From Hippopus hippopus (taxonomy: Eukaryota > Mollusca > Bivalvia > Cardiida > Cardiidae), in the NCBI GenBank assembly GCA_946811185.2, contig OX328102.1:63505416-63569415 (forward strand): a stretch of 64,000 bases of DNA, written 5' to 3'. The notes under the pieces were generated by a model that saw only the letters and a list, made by a program, of their open reading frames with translations, was not told where the DNA came from and searched no databases. This document shows, piece after piece, positions 10,090-20,865 of this stretch (within the stretch, counting starts at the first letter, position 1; each line of letters starts with the position of its first letter). A program made the position numbers and the translations under genes.

Positions 10090-10277
10090 TAAATCCATCA
10101 CCTAACAATCCTATATTTTAACTACTGTTAGAGAGAAGGCCTATGAAAACACTGTGGTAAAAGGAGGAAATGCTTGTATCCAGGATTTTCTCTCCCTTTT
10201 AAAAACACATATAATTTGTCTTCTTTAAGTACTTTTAATCTGGTCAAGTCATATTTTGTAATTTGATAGAGTTAAAC
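10090..10277 (-). repeat. P1, degenerate core
   Basis: CACCTAACAATCC ... GGTAAAAGGAGGAAATGCTTG ... TAATTTGATAGAGTTAA. The second hairpin arm is mostly gone. Confidence 0.6.
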
Positions 10278-10328
10278 CTTTTCCAATAAACAATCTAACT
10301 CTAACATCCATGTTAACTCTTTGTGTGC

Positions 10329-10632
10329 CGAGCCCAGGTAGCTCATACGTTAGCCTGCAGGACTTTAGAACAGGGGGTCATGGGTTTGATCCCTGGCTTG
10401 GCCAATTTCTTTCAGAGGATTGATGATAGTCATTGCGACAGGATTCATTCCTCTCCCACCACTGACCATTGTTTCGACGATGGTTATGTGGGAAAGCAGT
10501 GAGTGGATTGGAAAGAAAATTGTGTGGAGTACTGGTAAAAAGAGACTCCAGGTAAGCATGGTGCACTGGAATATAACTGAAATAATGTTGACAACGGCGT
10601 TAAACACCATTCAATCATTAAACAATCATTAA
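10329..10632 (+). mobile_element. SINE-A, full length
   Basis: A box AGGTAGCTCATACGTTAGC, B box GGGTTTGATCC and tail CATTCAATCATTAAACAATC. Reading frames over it are incidental. Confidence 0.8.
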
Positions 10633-10860
10633 CTCTTTGTGTCATGCGTAATTGTCCAATAGACAAAAGGCAACACCTTATTCATAGATGGAACTAACAG
10701 GATGTCAATCTTGTCATATGCAGCAATCAGACAGCATATAATAGAATGCCTTTCTTTCTGTTTCAAAATAATGGAATTAATTTATTTTATTTTGGCTTAA
10801 ATATTCATATCGGACAGGTATTATTTTGATCAGCATCAATTCATTGAACTCGCAAAAGTA

Positions 10861-11102
10861 ATAACTCTTTACCAAACGTCAAAATTTTGGACTGGACCAA
10901 ACTGAAAGCCTTTGCAGACGAAAATTATATTTTGCTTTATTGAAAATTTCTGTCTGATAGGGTAGAAAACATTTTGGGAAACGGAGAGAATGTTGGTTAT
11001 CAGCATTTTCTCCTTTTCCCACAGTGTTTTCAAAAGGCCTCTTCCTCAGGGTCGTTGAAACTCTCTCTCGTTGAAACTCGGGATTGTGTGGTAAAGGGTT
11101 AA
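10861..11102 (+). repeat. P1, full length
   Basis: AACTCTTTACCAAACGTCAA to GTGGTAAAGGGTTAA. The right arm has a short duplication (TCGTTGAAACTC twice). Confidence 0.8.
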
Positions 11103-12164
11103 ATCTTTTGTGATGAGGGCTATCTTTGTGCATAAATCATATCACAATTATCAATTTTCAAATCTCATATTATCTCATGAAATCTCAAACCAGGCAGATA
11201 TTTGCCTTGTAGCATTAGGTGTTACCTGTTGCCCAGTGTTCCCACTCATGCAAATTATTGTATAAATCACGTTATAGAATTGAAATTTGCGTAACAAATT
11301 TTGGCTACACGCGAGACCTCATGTAAGAAAAAACGTTAAAAAAAAGCCATTATCCGCTTATCTTGTGTAAAATGACAGATTCTGAAGTTACATGTACTTG
11401 TTACCTTTATTGACAATTTTTTGTCAAATCATGCGGAAATACCTATCCATAAATTAAAAGACATGAAAAAAAAAGTTGGTGCAAAAAGCAAGGAAACCCA
11501 TGACACAACAAAGTGTTCCTTTTGACATTGTCCGATCAGTCACTTCAGACCGTCTTTCCAGCTTTTGAATGACTTTAAGCAGTAAATTTCCACAAATATC
11601 TTGATATAACAGACTATTTTGCTGCAAATCATCAATATGGATTGCTTTGCCTCTAGTTGAGAACCATTATTGCTGCAAATTATCAATACGGATTGATTTA
11701 CCCCTAGTTGAGAACCATTATTGTCATACCCTCTAATATGAAATCTTACCCCCAGATTAACATCTCTGGGGGTAAATGTACCCTTGAAATAAAAAGCTAG
11801 TGGGAATACTGACTACCTGTTGGTGATATGAAGATGGATAACGGACTGCCAGTTTACCTGACTCTTTGTATTGAAGCATTCTGCAGACATAAGATCTGAA
11901 TGTTGCACAAATAGACTTACTTTCTTTTACAGAAGACATTGTGAAAAAATGTGAAAATGTTTTAAACTTCAGTGTGTGCTGTGCTTTTTCCAGCTGGAGA
12001 TTTTTGCACGTAATGGTAACAGAAGTTGGGGGTACGCAAACAAATATAGGAGTTCAAATCTAAACAGCATTATCACTCTTTAGTATCGATGTCAATGACA
12101 GCTTGCTGATAGTTGAAATGTTTTCAAACAATATACAGATACAAGTTTTCAAACATAAAAAAAA
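11103..12164. other. Gene-free stretch with a ~60-bp tandem duplication
   Basis: GCTGCAAAT(C/T)ATCAATA(T/C)GGATT...CTAGTTGAGAACCATTATT occurs twice at 11620-11727. No coding signal is convincing elsewhere. Confidence 0.55.
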
Positions 12165-12240
12165 TTTAGCCTTTGAAAACACTGGGGGAAAAGGGAAATG
12201 TGCTTGGAATAATAAGTTTATCCTTTCCTTACAATGCCTG
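12165..12240. repeat. P1 core remnant
   Basis: CCTTTGAAAACACTGGGGGAAAAGG...TATCCTTTCCTTACAATG. Confidence 0.4.
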
Positions 12241-12524
12241 ATTCCACAGAAGGTGCGATGTTAATTGCAAAAACCAAAGACGGAAGCAAGACAGAAGATA
12301 ACAATTGATCATGCACCGTTACTAAAAATAGCACTTTGGTCATCCGCAACATTTTGGATATGATGCAATTTCAAGGGAAAAGATTTAGAAATGTTCCTGT
12401 CCAGCAAACTGGTACTTGTTATATGTTGCGTTACCATCGGATAGTTATACATGACGATGGATAGCAGCCATTCTACTTTTGGATTCGGAAAACTCATCCA
12501 AGAGAGGTAATTGTAAACACACAC

Positions 12525-12607
12525 TGCATTTTTCCTTTTCCCACAATGTTTTCTAAAAACCTCTTCCTCAGGGTCATTAAAACATGGTACTGTATGGGTA
12601 AAGGGTA
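12525..12607 (+). repeat. P1 right half
   Basis: TTTTTCCTTTTCCCACAATG...CTTCCTCAGGGTCATTAAAAC...GTAAAGGGTA. Confidence 0.6.
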
Positions 12608-12910
12608 TAGGACTAGTGAGATAATTAATTTGAAAATAAAATACTAACATATACCTTTTTTCATTTGACTGCTGTAGGTCCTCTGCATGATACATGATTT
12701 CTGATGTATCAGTATCATTTACCAATCTTCACAACTCTGCTGATTCTGTAAGTTGACAGTAATTATATCTAACCTGGTCCATATCAAGGATTCATTTTGA
12801 AGTATTGTCAATCACACAATCTTGAACATGGTGGCACTTGGGTAAATAGATTAGCAACGCAACCAACAACCACAGTGATTTTTTTCACATCTATCAACCT
12901 GTCAGTGAAA

Positions 12911-13095
12911 TCTGCCAAAGGAATAAATGGGCCATATTAAAAATTACATGTACAAACAGTCTGTCAATGGAAATGTACTAAGAAATATTTCAACAGAAAC
13001 AGCCAAAGGAATAGATGGACCATACTAAAGATTACATGTACAAACTGTTTGTCAATGGAAATGTACTAAGAAATATTTTGACAGAAATTGTAACT
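12911..13095. repeat. ~95-bp tandem duplication
   Basis: GCCAAAGGAATA(A/G)ATGG(G/A)CCATA...CAATGGAAATGTACTAAGAAATATTT occurs twice with few differences, implying a recent duplication. Confidence 0.75.
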
Positions 13096-13127
13096 AGAAC
13101 TTTTCATTTTAAATGGCACCTTACAAT

Positions 13128-13357
13128 TTCACCCTTTATTACACTACAAAATTTTAGACTCATCCACATTGAAAGCATCTGAAAAGGATAAATTAAACAT
13201 GACATGAATGATGAGACTTGTGCTTGACGAAGTAGAAAACATTGTGGGAAAAGGAGAAAATGCTGGTTACCAGCATTTTCTCCTTTTCTCACAGTGTTCT
13301 CAAAATGCCTCTTACCTCTGGGTGGTTAAAAGTCGGGACTGTGTGGTAAAGGGTTAA
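13128..13357 (+). repeat. P1, full length
   Basis: Hairpin at 13246-13298 intact. Ends GTGGTAAAGGGTTAA. Confidence 0.8.
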
Positions 13358-13479
13358 AGAACTGTAAAGCAGTGGCTATCGAGTGTAGAAATGCACCGAC
13401 GTAAAAGTACATACGTATATAACCCATCGTAATACAGCAAAGGATTTTTTCAGATGAACTTCTTTTTTCAGATATGCAT

Positions 13480-13704
13480 TAACCCTTTACCAAACAAACC
13501 CGAGTTTTAATGACCCTAAGAAGTAGGCCTTTGTAAAACATTTTGGGAAAAGGAGAAAATGCTGGTAACCAGCATTTTCTCCTTTTCCCACAATGTTTTC
13601 TAGACTATCTGATTCAAATCCATTTGTGCTACATAAATTTTGTCATCTACAAGTACTTTCAAATTGGACTCTTCTAAAATATTGTCATTTGGGAAAGAGT
13701 TAAA
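13480..13704 (-). repeat. P1, full length
   Basis: ATTAACCCTTTACCAAACAA to GGGAAAGAGTTAA, with a clean hairpin at 13543-13600. Confidence 0.85.
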
Positions 13705-13827
13705 CTCCTTTTTCACAAAGCATAGCTCATATGCATTTGAACTTTGTCAAGGAGGTTGGAGGAAACAGGCAAGTAAATTCATTTTCAACAGTATTTTCAC
13801 CAGAACATTTCACAAAGTAGCAGAAAA

Positions 13828-13892
13828 AGTTGAGAAAAGATCAGACTACACATTCTGTTCAAGTCTGATCTTGATCTGTGTTGTCAGCAATA
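13828..13892. repeat. P3 palindrome
   Basis: AAAAGATCAGACTACACATTCTG / AAGTCTGATCTTGATCTGTG. Confidence 0.55.
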
Positions 13893-14006
13893 TATAGTCA
13901 TATCTTGTTCTTGTTCTTTATAGATGATCCTGGAAAATGACAAAAGTTATGTTTGGTCTGTTAAGTGTTCGTACCAACTCCAGAAATTCCACTATTTCCA
14001 AGTCGC

Positions 14007-14233
14007 TTAACCCATTACCACGCAATCCAGACTTTCAGCAACCCTGACAAAGAAGCCTTTTGAAAACATTGTGGAAAAAGGAGAAAATGCTGGTAACCAG
14101 CATTTTCTCCTTTTCTGACAGTTTTAGACCCTATCAAAGACAAATTTCCTCATTTGGGTCACATTTAAATTATTGTCTGCAACTGCTTTTGATTTGAACA
14201 AGTCTAAAGTTTTCTTGTGTGGTAAAGAGTTAA
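14007..14233 (-). repeat. P1, full length
   Basis: CTTAACCCATTACCACGCAATCC to GTGTGGTAAAGAGTTAA. Confidence 0.8.
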
Positions 14234-14257
14234 GTAGATTCCCGCAGCTTTTGAAGA

Positions 14258-14310
14258 TGACTATTATGTTCTGTGCAGCCTGATCTTAATCTATGCCATG
14301 AGCAAAGCTG
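14258..14310. repeat. P3 half
   Basis: TTCTGTGCAGCCTGATCTTAATCTATGCC. Confidence 0.45.
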
Positions 14311-14389
14311 CTTAAATTGTCATTGTTAATGAAAGAGTAAAGACGATAGTAATTTCAGTTAAAAAGTAAGGTAATCCTATCAAAAATAT

Positions 14390-14465
14390 CTCGGCAAAGC
14401 GGACAGTGTATATCAAGATCAGACTGTATGTTTCGTGCAGTCTGATCTTGATCTGTTTTGGCTGT
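14390..14465. repeat. P3 palindrome, well preserved
   Basis: ATCAAGATCAGACTGTATG and CGTGCAGTCTGATCTTGATC form the two arms. Confidence 0.7.
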
Positions 14466-14539
14466 TAAGGCAACTGATCTAGACAATAGCCAACGACTCT
14501 GAGACAGCAAATGAACCGTTCTCACATTATCTATAAACT

Positions 14540-15340
14540 CAGTCTCGATCACCGGTATATGGACAGACATACCTTCAGTCTGAAGATCTGCTCCGATGCT
14601 ATCTTTGTTACTGGTCTTCGCCAGACCTTCAGAGCAACGTTCATTAAAAGTATCTGGAATTAATACGATTTTACCCTCATCTTTTCGAATGGCTCTATGC
14701 GACAAAATTTCCAATGACAGCTAATAAAATGGGCATGGATTGTTAGATAAATGATTTATCTTTACAAAAAAACTTATATTAGTTAATATCTAAATCTTAC
14801 CTTCGTGCAATTCTGTACTTTTCAACGTAAATAACCGTTGACCTACTTCACCAGAAATCAAAACATGGTGATACCATCAGTGCGCATGTCTCGGCAGAAA
14901 TCGCAGTATCTCTGACACGCTACAGGATGGTTTAGTTGCAAATTTTGCTGTTGACAAAGGCACCTTGTGCGAAAACGGTTGTTAGGGTTAGAGAACCAGA
15001 CTGTACAAAATTCAAATTCCGTTGAGCGCGCATGTCTGTTTAACGGAAGTCGCCATGTAAGTTGTTTACAAATTTCACTGGATTTATTTATGTTAGGAAA
15101 AAAGGTAAATTTCCATTGATTTAATTGGTATTTTGCAGCACAGCTTGTGTGATAATAAAGATTAATCATTTATCTAACAATCCATGCCCATTTTATTAGC
15201 TGTCATTGGAAATTTTGTCGCATAGAGCCGTTTGAAAAGATGCCGGTAAAATCGTATTCATCCCAGATACTTTTAAAGAAGGCTGCTGCGGGAGTCTAGC
15301 GGAGAAACAATCACAAAAATAACATCGGAGCTAGACCCCG
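14540..15340. repeat. Inverted duplication with ~400-bp spacer
   Basis: The strongest arms are 14638-14762 and 15163-15287 (GGCTCTATGCGACAAAATTT versus its complement AAATTTTGTCGCATAGAGCC). Weaker similarity continues outward to about 14545 and 15335 (ATAGCATCGGAGCAGATC-type motif). On the minus strand the left arm could be read as an exon ending CTGAAG|GTATGT near 14573, while the right-arm copy has an in-frame stop. No protein family is recognised. Confidence 0.7.
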
Positions 15341-15890
15341 AATCGGGAGTAGGACAGGCATAGATGGGCTTAATCAAAAATCGTGGTGCGTTGTTTTCGT
15401 TTCACTAAACCCAAACAAAAAATGAAATCGTCAGTTTTGGTATTTTTGCCATTAATTTAAGGATGACGTGATCCACACACAATGAATAGCCCATTCACCA
15501 GCAGGTGTAGTAGACAGAACGATTGAAAAATCGATTTTTAAAAGGAAAGTTTAAATGGCGGCTTTTAAATCAAGGGAGGTAACTTTTCTCTTATTCACTA
15601 TATTCGTTTTGAAAAACGAACTGAAAAACTACCAAGCCTTTAAAGCCGTTGAAAGTCAGATATTGTTTAAAACGTTTAAAATACTCATGAATTAGTTTGT
15701 TATTATCATCAGTGGCTTGAAAAATGTATTTGAAATTTGGAATATTCGACAACAGAATAGAAGGAGGGGGAGTTAATGTTCAGTGGGGAATTCAAACTTT
15801 GCGTTTCTTGTGAAGTCACAGATAAAGACATACTTAGATCGAGATCTACAGATCTATTCTAGTCCTCATTTTATTGTCCGTTTGTTTTTT
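15341..15890. other. Gene-free stretch
   Basis: No long frame, palindromic element or SINE. GC is slightly higher than in the surrounding repeats. Confidence 0.4.
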
Positions 15891-15897
15891 TGTTACT

Positions 15898-16115
15898 TAC
15901 AAGCAAATCATCACACAATCATGGATCCATAAAATTTATTTTGTCTCACAACTGACTGAATCTTAACGTAGCATGGTCCTTTGATAGCCTATACAGAAAA
16001 TTTGCTAAAAGCAAAAAGTTATATTCATATCAGCCTGCATTTTCTTCTTTACCCACAATGTTTCCAAAACCTTCTTCTTCTAAGTCGTGAGAGCTCGGGA
16101 TTGTGCGGTAAATTA
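15898..16115. repeat. P2 half (minus) joined to P1 right half (plus)
   Basis: 15898-16035 shows complement-strand P2 (AATCATGGATCCATAAAAT, CTGACTGAATC, TTGCTAAAAGCAAAAAG). 16036-16115 shows the P1 right arm (TACCCACAATGTTTCC...GCTCGGGATTGTGCGG). Confidence 0.6.
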
Positions 16116-16196
16116 AATGTCAAACCAAACATCACACATGCTTATCCCTGAACTGAGTCAGCGGAAATGGCGCGTAAAACATCAACATCAGACAGT

Positions 16197-16290
16197 GACG
16201 TGTATTCAAATTAGTACAAGTATGATGACGTCACATCTGGGGATCAATGCTTATAAAAGTTTTCTCGCGTTCAACTCAGCTAAGCATGAA
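16197..16290 (+). promoter_or_regulatory. CRE and TATA box promoter-like block
   Basis: A palindromic cAMP-response element TGACGTCA lies at 16226-16233, a second half site TGACGT at 16197-16202, and a TATAAAAG box at 16252-16259. CRE-to-TATA spacing of ~20 bp and a start region around 16283-16290 (TCAACTCAG) fit an animal core promoter. The nearest downstream + strand gene is the C2 protein at 17,874. A spliced 5' leader (possible acceptor TTTTATTCTCTAG at ~17761) could connect them. Transcription from here is inference. Confidence 0.5.
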
Positions 16291-17155
16291 ATTTGAAAGT
16301 TATGCAACTGGTAATTAACCTTATTCGAGTCACTTCTGGACTTTAAAACTTTCTTTGTTTCTGCCTATTAAATCAAGGGTTTTTTTTTATTTCCCCCAAA
16401 ATTGTCATACCGTCTTAAAGTACAAACATGGGACTTTTAATTAAGTACAAACCTAATTGGGAATGGATTGAAGTTTTATAAGCACAGGCGCTGGTCTCAT
16501 AAACATTGACCGAGTTACCGATTGCGAAATGACCATCTTGTTATCTGAGTGTTATCTCAATGCCAAATTGTGCTGTTGTACAGAATATAACCATCCAATG
16601 TTTTTACGTTTGCTGAAAGAAAATAACATAGTGGTATTTATCATGTAGTGTTTTTTAAGAAATTTTATTTACAACAACAACAATCTAAATAGCGGTATGC
16701 CACTTCAATGCGTTGTCTGCGCATGTCATATTCTTCGAAGATTCGACCTGTCTGCTATGACGCATCACCCATCCCCGGATACTTGGGAAAAGTAGGGCTT
16801 ATACCGAAGCTATACCCAAGTCTGTAGGGACTGTTTTAATAAATGGCCGGTGCATAGGTTACCTGCTAGCTGATCATAACTGAATGAATCGCACCAGGTA
16901 GCGTTTTATTGAGTAAACGTTTATTTTATTTTGAAATTCAAAGTAACGGTTGTCGTTTTGAAAAATTAGTCCGCTTCTGTACCCAGAATGCCAAAATTAG
17001 ATAGATGTGTATTTGTAGAATGCCATCTAGTGGAAGATAATGCACTTCAATGTGAAGACCTTTGCCGGCAATCCCTTTTTTGGGCGCCATCTTTTCTTTA
17101 GAATTATGTTACATACTCGAATGTTTGATTATCGCAATTATCACATCTGTAAACT
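16291..17155. other. Gene-free stretch between promoter-like block and C2 gene
   Basis: No frame above background and no recognised repeat. A 5' leader or its intron could lie here. Confidence 0.4.
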
Positions 17156-17159
17156 TCAG

Positions 17160-17360
17160 TTTAACTCTTTACCAGAGAATTGAAATTTTAGACTTGTCAA
17201 AATTCAAAGTATTTGCAGACGACATATTAAATGTAGCTCAAATGATGAAATTTGTCTTTGACAGGATAGATAACTTTGTGGGAAAAGGAGAAAGTACTGG
17301 TTACTAGCATTTTCTCCTTTTCCCATAAAGTTTTCAGAAACCTTCTTCCAGCGTCGTAAG
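17160..17360 (+). repeat. P1 without right terminus
   Basis: TTTAACTCTTTACCAGAG...hairpin 17279-17325...CTTCCAGCGTCGTAAG. Confidence 0.75.
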
Positions 17361-17512
17361 TTCACAGAATAGTTTCGAAAAGGCTTATAGGTTGGTAACT
17401 ATGGATTCATGACGAAAACACGAATGCCAAGGGGACATGATACCACATAGGTCTTGGAGTTATAATTTGGACTTCTTTTGGTAGACATCTTGATTCTTCT
17501 TTAACTTTTAAA

Positions 17513-17736
17513 GCTTTAGCTCTGTATCACACAATCCCGAGTTTAGCAAGAAGGCTTTTAAAAACATTGTTTGAAAAGGAGAAAATGCTGGTTACCAGCA
17601 TTTTCTCCTTTTCCCACACTGTTTTCTACCCGTTCACAGACATAGCTCATCATTTTAATCATATTTGATTTTTTTCTCGGCAAATGCTCTTAATTTTGTA
17701 GGAGCCTAAAATTTTGACGTTTGGAAAAGAGTTAAA
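17513..17736 (-). repeat. P1, full length
   Basis: Right arm shortened (GAGTTTAGCAAGAAGGC). Ends GACGTTTGGAAAAGAGTTAA. Confidence 0.75.
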
Positions 17737-17749
17737 GAACATTTTCTGT

Positions 17750-17860
17750 TTTATTCTCTAGTATTTTATTAATCTAAAAGTAACGCGACTTATGATTGGC
17801 TAAACTATACCATTTAGCCAATCAGAAGTCCCGTTACTTTCTAAATCTAAAATCAGCTGT
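17750..17860. repeat. P5 element reaching the start of the C2 gene
   Basis: TGATTGGCTAAAC-TATACC-ATTTAGCCAATCA flanked by AGTAACGCGAC and GTCCCGTTACTTTC. It ends 14 bp before the proposed ATG and supplies the upstream in-frame ATG at 17796. Confidence 0.75.
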
Positions 17861-17873
17861 TTTACTTAGTGTT

Positions 17874-18983
17874 ATGGCGGGCATTGATAACGTGGATCTT
17901 GACAACGCATTCCTGGACACTGTTGAACGTCCTCATCCGCACAAAAGTGGAATAGTCTCGGCACTTCTGTCTCCTAGAGTGGGAACCAAGTTTTTTCCGA
18001 AGGAAGCAAGGCTCAAGAGTTGTGATGACGATGCAATGCTTTTGAAGTTCGCAGAATCCATCGAAAAATGCCTCATAAAGTCGCAGGACAGATTGTTTAA
18101 TTCTCCGGACACTGGATGTGTGACAAGACGTTCTTTTTCCTGTAACGAAATGATGATGAAAGAAAACATGTACGAATTCAAGGAAACTTTGAGACGGATT
18201 AGGTCAAACCGGAGCCCACCGCTATGTTCATCTTATCCGAGTGGGAGTTCCCGTGATTTAAAGCACGTGGTACCACAAGACGCTGAGAATCAGTCTAGAG
18301 GTACTATCGCGGCCTGTGAAGAAAAAATGAAGCCTTGGATTGAGCTTACAAACGTCGAAGTGGAACCGAAGCTGCCACCAAGAAGACAAACAAACACTGT
18401 CAGTGAGACAGATGAATTTACAGGTGTTAAAGATGCCAGACCATGTCGTCCTCCACACAACAAGGATTCTTGGAAAAAGTTATCTATTTTTAGCTTGTCC
18501 AACTTGGTAACTCCAGCAACAGCCGATTCCAGAAAGGTACCAAACGTAGAATACGTCTGTTTCACTTTTCAGTTTCTGATAATGACAGAGAGACTGAAAG
18601 TCACAGTGAAAAGTGCGTCAAATCTGTTTAAAAATACGGAGAATTACAACGAGGCTAACTCATTCGCAGAAGTTTGCCTCGTGCCTGGAAAGGTCCAAAT
18701 GCAAACATCAGAACTAGTAAAGAGGTCTAAGAATCCGGTTTTTAAAAGTGTTTTCTATTTTCGAGGATTCAGTCTGCAAGAGATGCACCACATGAATCTG
18801 AGAATCCGACTTATGGGCAAACAACATTTACTCTCGAAGCCAAAAATAATCGGCGAAGTAGTCGTCTCCCTTGAGAACTTTGACCTGGTTTCCGAGAATC
18901 TTCTTGACGAACAGTTGCACACCAGGATTGTTCCCGCCAAAAGTGGTTCCATCAGACATGTGCTACTAAAGTATGATTCGTAA
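17874..18983 (+). CDS. Single-exon protein with C-terminal C2 domain (C2CD4-like)
   Basis: The protein has 369 residues from the ATG at 17874, which has G at -3 and G at +4. An in-frame ATG at 17796 would add 26 residues encoded by the P5 repeat, so I prefer 17874. Residues ~1-60 form a charged conserved-looking head (IVSALLSPRVGTKFF, LKFAESIEKCL). Residues ~65-245 are Ser/Pro-rich and probably disordered. Residues ~245-365 form one C2 fold (ERLKVTVKSASNLF, SFAEVCLVPGKVQ, RSKNPVFKSVFYF, IIGEVVVSLENFD). The aspartates of the calcium loops are missing, so calcium binding is unlikely. A lone C-terminal C2 on an intronless gene resembles vertebrate C2CD4 proteins, which are nuclear or vesicle-linked factors. 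A synaptotagmin-like origin is the alternative. No signal peptide or membrane segment is seen. Confidence 0.85.
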   Translation: MAGIDNVDLDNAFLDTVERPHPHKSGIVSALLSPRVGTKFFPKEARLKSCDDDAMLLKFAESIEKCLIKSQDRLFNSPDTGCVTRRSFSCNEMMMKENMYEFKETLRRIRSNRSPPLCSSYPSGSSRDLKHVVPQDAENQSRGTIAACEEKMKPWIELTNVEVEPKLPPRRQTNTVSETDEFTGVKDARPCRPPHNKDSWKKLSIFSLSNLVTPATADSRKVPNVEYVCFTFQFLIMTERLKVTVKSASNLFKNTENYNEANSFAEVCLVPGKVQMQTSELVKRSKNPVFKSVFYFRGFSLQEMHHMNLRIRLMGKQHLLSKPKIIGEVVVSLENFDLVSENLLDEQLHTRIVPAKSGSIRHVLLKYDS

Positions 18984-19700
18984 CTCTCATTTGGCAAGCA
19001 TCGGGTGATCTGTTGATCAAATACCTCGGCTGTATTATGATGACAATATGCACCAACATGGTACATTTCTTCGCCGGAAGTACACCGCTGTACCGTTCTT
19101 AAAATCTGTAACACTTCGCTTTGAAAAAGGAAACACCAGCAACAATTTTCTATACATTTACGTATCCTCAATACATTTTCGTTGACCAACAGTTTGCACA
19201 TTCATTTTTGAACTGGATCTATTAATTTCGTTGGCATTTTAGGCGACACGTTGATAAACGTGAATACCTTCACCATGACTGTTGTTGCCGTTGCTTATCG
19301 AATTACATGGGCGCAACTATGTCTAAGATCATGTGAATGGCAGTATTTTAAAATGAAACGCCCCCCCCGCCCCCATGATACGGACAAGGTTAGGTGTAGT
19401 TACGGAATCTGCCGAGTTGTGACGAGCGATTAGTAACTCGCTCATCGACATAGGAACTGGTACCCACCGTTTATATAAAACTTGCAATGTCCTGGACGCT
19501 AGTGTAACAACTCGACAATTTAGATGACAGACTAATGATGTCGTAAAGTGATCATCATGAGAGACAAATCTCATACAATATGTAATTGGTTAAAAAGCGG
19601 CATTAACTTGATTACCAACGGACACTGTTTAAGAATGGTAAAATTTAAGAATACATTTACTCAATTTTGAATGTTCAATTAAAAGCAAATTGAAAACAAA
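18984..19700. repeat. Downstream region of C2 gene, contains a dispersed repeat
   Basis: TCGGGTGATC(T/C)GT near 18999 and ACGGAATC(T/G)(G/A)CCGAGTTGTGACGAG near 19402 recur in the same order at 23288-23355. There is no further coding sequence. No clear poly(A) hexamer close to the stop was identified. Confidence 0.5.
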
Positions 19701-19704
19701 TTAA

Positions 19705-19890
19705 TTGCGATGATGTTTGTCCCTGAAATGGTAGTAAACATTGTGAGAAACGGGAAAAAAATACTAGTTACCAGCATTTTCTCCTTTTCTAACAATGTTT
19801 TCAACCATTTCAAAGAGAAATCCAATTATTTGATCCACATTTGTCACCCTAAGAACATGTCCGATATGGACCAGTCTAAAGTTTTATTCA
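19705..19890. repeat. P1 'double-left' form
   Basis: Left-arm remnant (TTGTCCCTGAAATGGTAGTAAAC), hairpin, then a reversed left arm (CAACCATTTCAAAGAGAAATCC...GACCAGTCTAAAG). No right arm. Confidence 0.6.
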
Positions 19891-20134
19891 AAAGCCTCCT
19901 GCCTCAGAGTTAAACACTGACTTGTTTTGCAAAAGGTCAAAAGGGACCTGTATGATATATGACCACTGCAAAGAATGATGGTTACCAGTAGTTTCTTCTT
20001 TTCTCACTATGTTGTCTTCTGGAAGCTTGTTATAGTATGGAACCGTTTAATAAAGATTAATTTCCCTGTTCTAAAATACCAAAATGTTAACAGTATGACA
20101 CCGGTCAAATTTCAGCATGCAAAAGGGTTGACAT

Positions 20135-20295
20135 TTTTCGGCGTAGCTGAATGTGCTGGCTTCTGACCTACATTTTGGTAACGATAACAAATGAATAAAT
20201 AGAAATTTGTGATTTGAAAAAAATGTAGACATGTTTATTCCAAGGGTCCCTGCCCATTGTCTGGCATATTTACGCTGTCTATCTTTCGTTATAGA
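20135..20295. repeat. Dispersed repeat D, copy 1
   Basis: GGCGTAGCTGAATGTGCTGGC, AACAAATGAATAAATAGAAA, ATTTACGC(T/C)GTCTATCTTT. A second copy lies at 27605-27815. Confidence 0.7.
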
Positions 20296-20439
20296 TAGAT
20301 CTATTTCTTGTTCATCACTACCCAAAAGTGTGAGACAGTCGTAAACATGGAATGAACTTTCCTCAATTTCGGTTACTTCCCTTGTTGTTATGGTAAAATT
20401 AGCACTTCCCTGCTAACTGATGGCAAATGCATCCGTCTT

Positions 20440-20622
20440 TATAACCCTTTACCTCGCCATTGTTTGTTTTGACGACCTTGCGATGAAGGCTTTTCTAAAC
20501 ATTTTCTCTTTTTGCTAAAAATTTTACTACAATTTCAAAGAGAAATCCCATTAATTGAGCCACAGTTATAAAGTCGTCTGCAAACACGTACAATTTTGAC
20601 CTGTCTTAACGTTAACCCTTGT
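20440..20622 (-). repeat. P1 with collapsed hairpin
   Basis: TAACCCTTTACCTCGCCATTG...GACGACCTTGCGATGAAGGC...left arm...AACGTTAACCC. Confidence 0.65.
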
Positions 20623-20711
20623 CATGCTAAAAAACTAACATGAAGTTTTCAGTTCGGTAATAAAAACCCTAATATTGCTCTTTCAAAAATATGTTTTGGG
20701 GAATAATATCT

Positions 20712-20790
20712 CCTTCTCGGACAGTGTAGATCCAAGATCAGACTGCACAAAACGTGCAATCTAATCTTTGATCTATTCTGTCCGCTTTGT
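20712..20790. repeat. P3 palindrome with GGACAGTG/CTGTCC ends
   Basis: CGGACAGTGTAGATCCAAGA ... TCTTTGATCTATTCTGTCCG. This copy shows the fuller family boundary. Confidence 0.7.
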
Positions 20791-20865
20791 TCAGACATTC
20801 TGGAAAAAAATGCAAAGTATGGTATAGGTAAATACAGGATGTCCCAGAAGTCGTGCACCATCCAG

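Noticed and set aside
12309..12725. 138-residue minus-strand protein
   Set aside because: Part of it is P1 sequence (DPEEEVFRKHCGKR). The rest shows no family features.
14355..14714. 119-residue minus-strand protein
   Set aside because: The C-terminal part is a P3 palindrome. Only the N-terminal part is of interest, and it is recorded as an inverted duplication.
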